Assembly (NCBI GenBank): GCA_014706295.1
Contig: JACSVZ010000022.1
Location: 7,582,830 to 7,646,829, forward strand
Length of the DNA stretch: 64,000 nt
Source of the DNA: Lycocorax pyrrhopterus obiensis
Taxonomy: Eukaryota > Chordata > Aves > Passeriformes > Paradisaeidae
Direction of reading: 5' to 3'
This document shows positions 45,653 through 56,890 of the stretch, piece after piece. A program made the position numbers and the translations under genes. A model generated the notes under the pieces. The model was given only the letters and a program-made list of their open reading frames with translations. It made no database searches and was not told where the DNA came from. How positions within the stretch are numbered: position 1 is the stretch's first letter; each line of letters starts with the position of its first letter.

Positions 45653-47548
45653 TTCTGTCTGGAAACCCAATAGTATATGGATAAATTTAAAAAAAAAATA
45701 GTAAAAACTGGAGTGATCTGAAACTTCCCCTGTGATTCGAGAGTTTGTGCATCTGATGAAGGAGGCTCTCCATAGAATGAATAAAAGTACCTCTGTGCAA
45801 CATTGATTTTCCAGTCTGAATGGCAGTGGTTGCCAGTCTTCCTATTACTGTAATTGCTGGCTAAATGAACTATAATTGTATTAAGTGGTAAGTCTGAAAT
45901 ATGTATGTACTGTAAAAAGGAGCTCAAGCATTGCAGGCATAAAAATTTGATTTGCAGTATTTGGAATAAGTTCTGGGGGGAGGTTGGTTTTACAGAAACT
46001 GGTGCAAGAAAGTGACTTAGCTCAGAGGGGTCTGGGTTTGTGCAGGGGATGTGGATGTCAACAGGCACCATTTCACTCACCAAAAATTGTAATTACTTAC
46101 ATAGTATTGAACAAAATCATGGTGGATTACACGGTGCTTAAGATTTTTGCTGCCTTTTTCTGCTTCTTTGACTGTTGCCACTCTTTTTCATAATGAAAGA
46201 GTTACAGTAGTTTCAATATGGCTTTTCATCTTGATATGAGAACTAATGATAGTAATATTTTTAAAAGTCAAACTGAACTGTTTTCACTTATCCAAACCAA
46301 TTGCTGCAGCAGTTGGGTTTGCTAAAATTTGACATTTCAGAATCATATTTTGCTCCAATTTCAGTAAGAAAAATTGTTTCCTTCCTGGGCAATTCAGGAT
46401 ATATTTGGGAATATTTGTGGATGCTGTGCTTTGGAATGTGACTGAAAAGAGTATTAGCGAGGCTGAAAACATAACAGAAAGTGATCAAAATACTGGCCAT
46501 GAAAATTCTGTTGAGAAATCCCATAAAATGGTAATAATATTCTCATGAAAAGTTTTCTGAGTAAAACCCCATAAAATGTCATCTCTCCTCCTGTTAGCCT
46601 CACGCAATAGTGGGTAACCACATTCCTTGCCCAGGAGGATTTGCTGCCAGTTTTTCCAACAATAGTGCAACAATACACTTTATTTCCAGAATGGAAAGAA
46701 AAATGGACTTTTGTGGAGAAATGCAGCAGAATTCCAGCAGCCGTGAAAGGAAGGGCAGCCTGGCCATTGTTCTCAGGATCTTGGCTGAGTCCTTGACACA
46801 GTTGCTGAAAATCTTACAGCAACATTATTGTAAGCAGCAGGGAAAAATAATCTACCCTCAAAATCTTGCTCACAGTTCCCATTTCACCAGCAACAAATTG
46901 ATTGCTTGGCAGGAGAAATATCCCCCTCTTTCCCTGTCTGGGGGCACTGGGAGGAGCTCCCTGCTCTGCTCAGGGCATGAGGGCTCCCAGGTCTGAGCCA
47001 CCCGCACAGGAGCATCCAGGGCAGGGCTGGACCCAAGGCTGAGGCTGTGCAGCCAAAGCATTCTTAAGGCAGGGCAGTTCTGTGCCTGGGAAACAGCCCA
47101 TTAGGGCCACTGGAGCAGAGATGCCAATTAAAGCAGTCCTCAGGGTGACCTCAACCTCCCAGGCAAATGCCAGCCCAGCACCAGGAATGCCAGGCTAAGG
47201 GAGAGAAAAATGGACCAGCCGACTCCAGGGTGAATTGCACTTGGGCAGCTGAGGGATCTGCAGGAGCTGAGATTATCCTCAGAGACTGCTGCAATAAAGA
47301 CATTTCCTCGTTGTCTTTAAGACTCTGTTTTACCTGAATGTGGTGGAAAATGTATTTCATCATGCTCTGGGTTGCTTGGGGATGTTAAAATGCCTTTGCT
47401 AATCCAGCACAGGGATTGTTCAGGATCCAATCCTAATCCCTCAGCAGGAGAGAGACTGGACATGCTTTCCTATTTGTACTTTAATATTGAGCTTGTTTAT
47501 CCAAACCTCCTGTCCAGGCAATGCCTGGGCAACCTGGATGAATGAAAC

Positions 47549-47599
47549 GATGGATGGATGGATGGATGGATGGATGGATGGATGGATGGATGGATGGAT
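47549..47599. repeat. (GATG)n microsatellite
   Basis: Fifty-one bases of perfect GATG/TGGA repeat, nearly 13 units. This is the longest perfect microsatellite in the window and very likely polymorphic in length. Confidence 0.98.
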
Positions 47600-47689
47600 T
47601 TCCAAGAGGAACAAAATTCTCCAAATGAACCATAAGCAAGGATTTTAAGTGTTGTCCCTCCCTCCTTCCCTTCCCCCTACCTCTTCTTA

Positions 47690-47960
47690 GTGTTTAATTG
47701 AGTCATCTGTAAGCATTTTGGTAGGTCAGGAATGCAATTAAATAGCCTGTCTATCGTAAAATATTTGAGCAGTAATACCTGATAAAATCATCATTATCTT
47801 GGAGTAATTGACCACATCAGATAATTAAGGTTCCTGAGGCAAAGCTTCACCCCCAAAGGAAGTTCAGTTATATTAGAGCAGAGTCAAGACTGTGTTAGTG
47901 TTTCCATTATAAGCCTTATATTTTAGAGCTGTGTAATTCTACCAGTAAAATCGTTGTAGT
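47690..47960. promoter_or_regulatory. Candidate conserved non-coding block
   Basis: AT-rich and low in simple repeats, with tgtttaattgagtcat, gcaattaaatagc, gagtaattgaccacatca and gataattaagg strings of homeodomain-like type. It has no open frame. Inferred from texture only. Confidence 0.22.
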
Positions 47961-48688
47961 CAGAGAGTGTAGTCATGATTTGATCTTTTTTTTTTTTTAA
48001 TAACAGAGTAAGAAGAATACAAAGTATGTTGATCTGAGAGACTGAAAAAATCCTGCTGAAAAATGAAGTTTAAATAAGACTTTGCTTAAAAATAGAACCC
48101 CCCACCCCATTCCCCACCCTACCCCCTGAGAATGGCAAAATTACACTCTATCTGCAGCCTGGTGAATATTCTGCCTAAGATGGGTAAAATAATGAGCCCA
48201 GCAGCTCTCCAGTGCTGTGAACGCCTTCATAGTTTGAGACAAAGATAATTCTGACCTTGATGCCTTCATAGTTCTAAGTGGTTTTCTTTCCCAAGCACAA
48301 TCAGTAGAAGTTGTAAGAAGTAAAACACAACAGAAGCCTCTGGTCTCAGCTGTAAAAGTAGGACAAGTATTTCCCTCTCTTCAGACGTGATGTAAGCACC
48401 AGCTTTGTCACAGAATTAGTCACAAAAGAATCATATCTTAAACTTCATTCCACTGTGTGGAACGATAACTTTTCAGCATCTAGTAATTAACCATTGAGGG
48501 ATTTCTTCAGCTATACTCCACCTTTGGATCAGAAGGGGGTTTGTGAATAACCACCACGTGTGTCTCCATCTCTACTTTCAAACTCAAAAAGGCGGAAAAG
48601 CTCCAAGTGCTGGAGTGTGACGACTGTTACATCCTACATCTGTACTGCTAAACACAAGCACCAAGGCATGAACACAAAGCCTGGAGAC

Positions 48689-48710
48689 ATATATATATAT
48701 ATATATATAT
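48689..48710. repeat. (AT)n microsatellite
   Basis: A perfect 22-bp AT repeat lying about 13 bp upstream of a CR1 fragment. Confidence 0.97.
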
Positions 48711-48722
48711 CCATCCTATAGT

Positions 48723-48813
48723 CTAGGATGATCCGGCTTGAGCAGGGAGTTTGGACCTCATGACCCACTGTACTCCCTTCCAGCCTTACCCACCCTGCAG
48801 TTCTGTGACTCAT
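48723..48813 (+). repeat. CR1 LINE 3' end fragment, sense
   Basis: The string 'gatccggcttgagcagggag' is followed by tttggacctcatgaccc, then 'ctcccttccagccttaccca' and ccctgcagttctgtgactc. This follows a CR1 3' end of the form 'ggcttgggcagggggttggactagatgatctccagaggtcccttccaaccttaacaattctgtgattc'. It differs from the 44019 copy and probably belongs to an older subfamily. Confidence 0.75.
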
Positions 48814-51669
48814 CTCTTTTTTTTTCACAAACAAAGGACTGAGATGTTCCACTGTGATTTAAAATAGTTTTTCTTGCTAAGAATTGGGAGTTCAGAGCAG
48901 GATGTTGTGTGTATTGGAGCCTTTACATTTCTGTGCAATCATTGGTGATGTTGCTATTTTGTGCTTTGCGGTTTCTTTTCTCTGGAGTCACTCTCAAACC
49001 TCTTTGATTTTTTTTCTCTCAGTACCCTACAGGAATATTTTTTTTTTGCTGCACTTGCGTTCTGATCCTTTTTTTTTTTCTGAAAAGTGACTTAATGAAA
49101 AATACGTACCAGAATGCTCCGTGTGAGTAGCCTCCAAAGCTGAAGATCAATAACAGTTTATTTGATCACTGACAGCAAATGCTCTTTCAATTAAGCAGGT
49201 CACATAAATAACTTTCTGGTTCCAACATTATTTGGAAAGGTTGAGTGTAAAATAAATGGGATTGGGTTGGTGTAGATGTCCCTCAAAAGGATTGGAGTAA
49301 AAAGCCACCTAAGTACTTGGATGCTGATCCTTGCTTCATCAGGCTGTCCTAAGACAGCCAAACTGAGTTTACAACTCTGCATAGGCTACACTTTCACACA
49401 GATTTTCATCACTTTGCTGATTTTGAGAAAGATGGCAGTTTCTTAAGACAAACTTTTCATCTGGATTTTTTGGTTGTTTTAGCAAGAAACACAATATAGC
49501 ACATCCCAAAACTAAATTGTATGTGTGTGCTTATGTTTTCACTCCTCTTTCTTTAATAAAACTCCAAAAAATGTCCCGTTCTGCATCTGGCAGTTGTTTT
49601 ATCCCTACAGGTTTCTCTCATGCTGATGGCCACACTTGACTGTGTTTTCCAGCCTGGGAAAGAGTTCATACAGCAACGTAATTTCACTGTGTGTAACTGT
49701 AGACAGACCAACATTAAAAATGCCAGGCCAGGTCCAGTCATATTTCGCTGAAATCAGTGTTGTGCAAGCGAGGTCAGCATCCTTATAATGAACACATATA
49801 GAACAACATATGGAAAATACACCCAAAAAAATGGAAAGCTACAAATGACATTTTCTTGTTGAAAGCTTAGAAAAATAAAGTCTGCACACAAGAAATAACA
49901 AGAAATCTGTGTTTCACAGTGGAGACCTGAACCAAACAGTGGGGATTAATGATCTGTAGGAGTCTCCAATATTCAAATCAAAATCTAGAGTCAACTTTTG
50001 CAGTTACCCTTAATTCACAAATATTATAAGCCCAGAACTTCATCAAAGCCCTTTTGGATATTTGATTGTTCACAAAGCAATAGAGATGATCCTTGTTTCA
50101 GTTGAGCTGGCTCTGCAAATGCTGCTGCTGTCCTTCCCCCTTTAATTTTTCCAATACTTGGTTTCTGTGGAACAAGTTGTGGGGGGAGAAACAGATTCTG
50201 CAGCTGCTGAGAAAAAGATCAGAGGCACCAACCTTGTTTAAAAATTCCACAATCAATTTAGGAAAAAAACAGTAAAACCCCAGGAAACTTCCCAACTTCA
50301 CTAAGAAGTCCTCAGTTCAAAGATAGCTGTACTAGGAGGAATCCACAGGATCTGCCTGTCAATAGGTTTCTTAGAGGAAGAAATGTTGAGGGTGTTTTTT
50401 TTTTTCTGTCTCTGCCATTGAGAAACAACTTTATAACTGCAGAACAAGGTGAAACTGCTAACAGGGGCTGGTGGGAGAGGAGGAAGGGAGTTCTTGTCCT
50501 GAGGATGACTTGGCTCTGTGAGCTGCTGCTGTTGATCTCGCAGCTGCTGAAGGTTAGATGGAATAACAATTTTCCACATCTTAGGGTCCATATCTGGAGG
50601 GTCTGAGCACCCCCAGGTTGTATGAAGCAGCTTACTGCGCTTTGGACTCTGAACTCTTGCTTGTTGTAATATGACTTTAATGTCATCCCAAGAAGTGCTA
50701 AATGGATTTAACTCTGCTAAGTCAATACACTCACAGACACAGAGCAGTAGGTTTCCAAAGCAGCCCCTGGAAAAGCTCCATGAGAATGCAGAGCTGATGC
50801 ACTCGTATGATTTGCTTTTATTGCCTTACTTACAAAAGATACCCCTCAACATTGGAATACCGACAGCTTGAATTTTCCTGAAATGCTGTGGTGGGCACTG
50901 GGCTTTGGCTGTCATAACCACAGGAGCTGGGGCAAACTCCAACCTGTGTACCTTATTCAGCTGTACCAGGGTGAAGTGATGGTCCTGTGCCCAGTGCTGG
51001 CAGAGGAAAGTCAGCAAGAACAAGGCAAGCTGGGAGTGTTGATCCCCTCAGCACAGCCTCCCCACTTCTACTCATCTGCAGCTAGCAAAAATAATGTTTA
51101 ATGGTCACTGCTGTGTCTGTCCTCTGGGATTTAAATCACTTTCTAAACCAACTGGTACTTTCGGACATGAGTTTCACCCCTCAATAATCCACTGCATGAA
51201 CCAAAACTTTTTTTTTTTCCCTTTAATTTCAACTCTTATGTTATGAGTAACAGTGAGTAATCCAGCTATGACTACGATTCATTAGTATGGCAGGATTGCT
51301 TGGAATATGAGGAAACCAGTCTTGAATCCTCTTTTGAGAGCCACTTATCCCAAAAGGCTTTTATTGTTCATGAAAAACCGACTCTGAATGGCAATGCACA
51401 GAGACAACACTTAACTTTCCGGCACAGGAGTGTGATCTTCTTTGCACAAATGCATGTGGGATGAGTGCTGAATAGAAGCAAAATGAGCATGCAAATCACC
51501 CCATGCACCAACTGGTGTTTCAATGCCTGCAGAGCTGGGTGTTCACACAGGATCCTGCTCGCATGCCTATCTCCAGGGAATTTGAATGCTGAAACTGGCT
51601 CCCTGCCAAAGTACATATTCACTTTTGCACATGCCCTTCAAATAAAAACAACCTTCCTGAGGATCAGCC
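48814..51669. other. Non-coding DNA, no gene seen
   Basis: T-rich tracts occur near 49037 and 49068. Overlapping minus-strand frames at 50301-50686 include a glutamine-rich string, but no homology or clean splice-site pair was seen. Otherwise unique sequence. Confidence 0.5.
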
Positions 51670-51873
51670 TGGTGTGCTGAATAGCACACCTGGCCATCAG
51701 GCAGGAGGCAGGAGGTTGACTCCAAGCTCAGTCACTCATGGAAGCTCTGCTGCCTCAGTTTCCCTCCTTCCTCTCTGCTCTATTTTTCTAGTTAGACTGT
51801 AAATTATTTTGAGCTGGTGCAATGTCTTTTAATGTGTTCGCACTACCCTAATCCAAATCATAATGATGACAAT
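51670..51873 (+). repeat. MIR-type SINE copy, sense, with tRNA-like head
   Basis: The head holds a Pol III A-box-like tagcacacctgg and, about 30 bases later, a B-box-like ggttgactcc, i.e. the tRNA-derived part. This is followed by 'ctgcctcagtttccctcctt', the MIR core, then ttagactgtaaattattttg, agctggtgcaatgtctttt and tgttcgcactaccc, matching an L2-type tail ('tagactgtaagctctttgaggcagggactgtctttt...tgtacagcacctagca'). It is the longest MIR-type copy here at about 200 bp. The boxes are decayed, so it is not a tRNA gene. Confidence 0.65.
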
Positions 51874-52129
51874 TGTATGCAATCGATGGGCTTTTCTGAA
51901 ATTTCCCTATCACTAACTTTTATACTACTCATCACAGCTGCAAATTCCTAAGGTGACAGCACCTATTGCCCTACCATTATTATGCATAATAATAATTTAA
52001 CTAAAATAGCATCAGAAAATGTGCATTACACAAAATGAATTTAAATTGATTTTTTTTTCTCCTTTCTCAAAGCTTATTACTAATTGGTATTTTTAGAGTA
52101 GAGATTCATTTTCATACACTAAAATTAAT

Positions 52130-52214
52130 GGGCCATATCAGCGGGTGTGAATCAGGATAGCTCCGTTGAATTCAATGGGTCCTTTATCATTTACTCCAGC
52201 AGAGAATCTCACCT
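52130..52214. repeat. Ancient palindromic repeat (sauropsid type)
   Basis: Blocks 'gggccatatcagcgggtgtg', 'aatcaggatagctccgttga', 'attcaatgggtcctttatca' and 'tttactccagcagagaatct' match a palindromic family of the form 'ggccagatcctcagctggtgtaaatcagcatagctccattgaagtcaatggagctacaccgatttacaccagctgaggatctgg'. The centre gttgaattcaat is self-complementary. It is probably a non-autonomous palindromic transposon of reptile-bird ancestry; the exact family name is not known to me. Confidence 0.65.
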
Positions 52215-52275
52215 ACCATTCCAAAGAGCATTTTCTTTTTTGTAACTCACAAAGTAATTGCATTTTCAGCCTTAT

Positions 52276-52390
52276 GTCCTGATCCTGAAAATAATTGGGC
52301 AAGACATTAAGTTTATGTAGATAAGAAGCACTGCTGATGCCACTGCAGTTCCTCGTGTGAAGGAAGTTACGGTTTTGCAGGATCAGACCT
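52276..52390. repeat. Ancient palindromic repeat with terminal inverted repeats
   Basis: The left end gtcctgatcctgaaaa and the right end ttttgcaggatcagac are inverted repeats (the reverse complement of the right is gtctgatcctgcaaaa). Internal blocks 'gatgccactgcagttcctcg', tgtgaaggaagttac and ttaagtttatg match an old family with cttaag and cattgacttcaatgg-type internal sequence. The element lies only 61 bp after the neighbouring palindromic repeat. Confidence 0.65.
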
Positions 52391-55300
52391 TAAAATGCAA
52401 ATGAAAACACTGCAAAATCCAATGTGTTCCCAGTAACATTTTAAGAATGGCAGCACCTAATATGTAGCCCGTTCTAATACCTAAAATTACTGCAAATCAT
52501 GTTGTACAATAAAAGGGCAGAAAGTAGGTTATTTAGGTGGCTTAATACTTTTTGTTTACTATGAAATAGAGTCCAATCTTTTTCTCCTGGAAGCTCTGTA
52601 TCCCACATTGTCTGCAGCAAGTCTTTGAAATTCAGCAGGGGGACAAGTCTTGGATTAAAGACGTGTTTTTTTCCTTAGCCCCCAAGAAATTCCAGCTATA
52701 GTTTTGCTGAGACAAAGTGTTTTGAAATAGCCAATTCACTTCTCACTAGAAAATTTGGCAATGAGTGCTGATTGAAATAGGAATTTGGAAGACTTGCTCT
52801 TTTCTTCCCCCCTTTCCAAGAAAAAAATCCATTGCTGCTGGGTGTCCTGGATCTCAAATGTGATGTGTGCTAGCTGATGTGCTAACGGTGCAAGCCTAAA
52901 TGCTGCTGATGGTGCACAAAGGACAGGTTACCACAAGTTCTTTACACAACAAGAAAGCAACCCTTTTAAGGGATGAACAATAAAGTTTTAGGTCACAAAA
53001 TTAAGCAACGAAAATATAAGAATTAATAGAAATTCAAGATCCTTTATTAGCTGGCCAGCTTACAACAATACTACACACCCAGTCTTCAATACCAGGATCA
53101 CACCCACTCCTTCTTCTCACCACTGATGAAATACTGAGTGTATGATGAGCACAATTAACACGGAATGGGCTTGAGCTTACCATGAAGACAACACTTTCTC
53201 CCCTCCACCCCCCATTTTTTGTATGTAATATATACATTACCATGTACTTTTTTTTCTGCTTTAAGGCAAATTGAGTTTGACATTTATACAAGAAGCAATA
53301 AAACTGATGCAGTCAAAGTATATTCCTAAAACAAGTTCAATAATGTCTCTTCCAAACTACATTTGAGTTAGTGGAATAAATGCCTTTTCATGTTTGCAGT
53401 TGAAGCACCGGCCAATTCTGCCAAATGGTTTTTGGAAAATTGCCTTCAGAATTGACTTTCCCTGGGGAAGATTTGCTTCTATGGAAAGAGGAGATACTGG
53501 GAAAATTTGAAAGAGAAAGAAAGCAAAAGGGAAGGCAGAGGGAATAGGTTAAAGGCTAACTTTAAACAGGTGGCTCTAGTTTTTCTTTGCCCAAATTGTT
53601 CTATAATTTTTTTATCCTAGCACTTTCTGGTTAACTATAGAAAATTTCATTTTAGCAAGAGTAATTCCACGCTAATCCACCTTTGCTCTTAGCTCAGGTT
53701 GGGTGTTTTGCTCTCTGGGCTTCCCAGTTCTCCGGACCAAATTCAAGTTTGGGAGTCTTGTAATTCCAATTCAGCTTACCATTTAGGATCTCATGGGTTT
53801 GCTTCCTCTCAGTTAAGAAAGGCAAAGATGGGGACTTCTTTCAGGAAGCAGCTGGTGTTAGTTGGCTTGAATAGAGATGCTGGTTCGGACTCCCATTGAT
53901 CACCCTGTTTTCCTCCCCCATCTGAATATGTGTGAAACGGGTGTCCTTTTCTCCAGTTGTCGTAATCTGTTTTGCTACCTGAAAGAGAATGTCTGCATAA
54001 GACAGTGCAGCAGCTACTGAAGGATGGTTTAGTTCATATATAGCCCTTCTGGGCTACTTTACAAGTTGGCAAGCTTTGGGAATAAGCAAGTAGTCATCGT
54101 TCAGGGAAGGAATCTGCTCTATTTCGTGCGTGTTAAATGCTATTTCCTAGTCCATCTATGGATGACCTGACTGAAGGAAACATATTGCAAATGGATGTGT
54201 CATGTATAATCAAGCCCAATAAATATCTCTGGTAATACATAGCATTTTCCATCTTGCATTTTGGAGGTGAAGCATAAGCAGAATAATTTTGCACTCATTG
54301 CAATGTGATGTCTGCTACTCGATGGGGAGAGCTACAGCAAAGAACATTCCGGTGAGAATTCCTAATGTTACTGTCTGCACCATAATTTCTGCTCTGCCGT
54401 CCTCGGATCATCCACACGCAGGCACATCCACACTGCCCAGCTGCAGGGTTTGCCATTTGCACCCAGAGGCTGCTGTGACTGCAGCTCCAAACTCCTGGAG
54501 ATTTCCTCTGAGGCCTCAAGGCACATCTCCCTCCTGTTCTTCAGATCACACAGAGGGGACTGTGCCCACCCTTGGACTCTGACCCTCTGCACTTGACATC
54601 TTGGCTTTGGGATGGCACCCATGAAACTGATATGAGCAGCTAGGAAAGGAGGAGGGAGTTTATTTTTAAGTCGCACCAGGCAAACAGCTGCAGCATTTTC
54701 TCCATGGCAGAAGAGCTCTCACAGGACAGAGGGAGGCCTGTCTTATTGCCTCCAAATTTCTCCCCTCCAAAGAGTTTCAACCTTCCAAGACTCCCCCTGT
54801 GCAAACCTCCAGCTCATGTGTGCTGGTGAACGTAACTCTAGAGTGTCGTGGAGGAAACCAGAACTATTTTTATTTTTGTTTGAGTAAACATTTAGCATTT
54901 AACAGTCAGGTGTTTATTTCACTTCCCAAACTGCCTCCGGCTCCAGCAATGTTGAGCATGATCCTTTTCTCAAGGAGGGGGAGAAGAAAGGGGATTGAGT
55001 TAAATGCTCTCAAAATGGAGAGGCCTGAGGAATCACAAACTTGTATCCACTGCCACACATCCCACCTCAGCCCCCCTCCTTCCTTGCTCCAGCCCTCCTT
55101 GGAAGGAACCTGACAGGAAATATTTTAGAGGTAGAGAATTTTCAATGAAAATATTATTTCTCCATCTGCCCACGCTTCCGCCCTCGCAGGTTGTATGGCT
55201 AAGTGACATTTAGGAATGTGTATCCTGCAGGCCGCTCGGTTCCTTGTCTTCTCACATGTTGCTTTCCCATCAGAAGCACATCGAGGCACCAGGTCCTCCT

Positions 55301-56589
55301 GCCTCCCGAGTGTCACAGGAGACACTTGACCTTCCGGAGCACGTCCGAGCTCTTCGGGTTTATTTCTAACTTCAGTGGCTCCTGTAATTGAAGGGGCTGA
55401 CCCCCTCTCCATGAGCTCCCCACAGTCTTCCTGGGAGGTGCAGGGAAGGGTGGGGTCCACCACTGCTCTGGGATAAAAACCCAAAACCCGTGAAACCTAC
55501 AGAAAGTTGGCTGATCTCACATGTGTGGAGCTATTCAAACCAGATGCTCGCATGCCTTCCTGCCCACGCTACCTTACCCACACTGATCCGTTCCTAGCCC
55601 AACAGGAAGCTTCAGTTTTTTGTACCTTGAGCCATTTTCAACAAAAGTCATAAGAGAAGAGGGACACACGTGTGCTGCAATGACCTACAAGAGGCTGCAG
55701 TCAGCAAGAGACCTGCCTGCTCCTTCATCCAAGGGCTGCCATGTTGCACTTTTTTCTTGGGCAGGCTAAATTTATCCCAGATGGCTGGGAAGTGTTAAGG
55801 CAACATGGCTTGACAAATAGTGTGTGTCTAAGTGGGAAGAGGAAAATGACTGAGGTTAATTTGTGTTGGGAATTAACATTGGGGAAAAAATGAATATTAT
55901 TTTGACACATTTCAGCTGTCCCTCCATCCCCTTTTTGAACTGGTTAATATAAAAGAAAGCACCCGTGTCTAGCTCTGTCTTGCTCTTCAGCCATGTTTCC
56001 CTCGTCCGAACTACTCCGTGCTCTGCCTCAAATCTCCTGTGTTTAAGCCCCTCATTCCTAAATCTTGGCTTTAAACCAGCATTCTTATCCCTATTTCTAG
56101 CTTATTCCAGTCAAATCTCACCAGTGGTTCTAACAGGGACATGCCAATTTTAATACACATATGCATCTCAGAAGAGTGGGCACAAGAAAGCTGTAGCAGA
56201 TTAGGGAGGAACTCCTTGCCCGGCACCCAACTGAATCCATCCAGCCTTGGCAAGAGGAAGGTCAGGTCCAGAAGTATTTTTTGCCTTGGTGTTACTGGAA
56301 TAAGAATAAAAGTCAAGGTCAGAGGTTTAAAAAGGATTTCACTGAGGCAAACTTTTTTTTTTTTTTAAGCTGAACATCTCAAACAATACATAAGTGGGTT
56401 GATTTTTGAAGAGTTCTGAATGTGTCCTGAAAATAGTGAAATCTGCAACATTCAGCTATTGACTATAACTGTGCAGCTCAGGGCCCAACAAGCCAGGGAT
56501 CCTAATGAGGCAGAGAATCTGGGCTACCATTTTGATAGGCTCTAGGAAAGCAGGAAATATTGAGCCCAGACTTGCAAAATAATAATCAC

Positions 56590-56890
56590 TTTGCCAATGT
56601 TTCTGTTTATTTTTCCTTTAACTGCTGATTGCATTTCTTAGCCATTTATTACCACTTCTCCCCAAGTCCCTTGGCAATTACTGTCTTACAAATCGAGCCT
56701 GGTCACACTCACACCTGACTTGACAACATAAAATGGTGTGAAAACTGCCAATAGAGGAGTTAACAAAACCTTTTAAAAGTTCCCACCCCTCAAATTACTA
56801 ATTAATTATATATGAGGCTTAAATCCACAGCCTTATATTAGCATAATTCCATGGGTTTTCGCTGGTCAGATAAACCAGTAAGATCAGAGT
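56590..56890. promoter_or_regulatory. Candidate conserved non-coding block
   Basis: Repeat-free AT-rich sequence with a T-box-like tcacacctga, a ctaattaattata homeodomain cluster, an agataa GATA-like string near 56869 and an aactgctgattgcat string. It has no significant open frame. Inferred from motif texture only. Confidence 0.25.

Larger units (their letters stand above)
45653..48722. other. Gene-free DNA with one tetranucleotide repeat
   Basis: Open frames at 45640-46083 (minus, 147 codons) and 46610-46996 (plus, 128 codons) show no recognisable domains. The (GATG)n repeat and the (AT)n tract are listed separately. The block 47690-47960 is AT-rich, repeat-free and homeodomain-motif-rich, possibly conserved non-coding DNA. 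Confidence 0.5.

Noticed and set aside
51670..51725. tRNA-like A and B boxes
   Set aside because: They belong to the head of a MIR-type SINE. The boxes are decayed and no tRNA cloverleaf can be formed.
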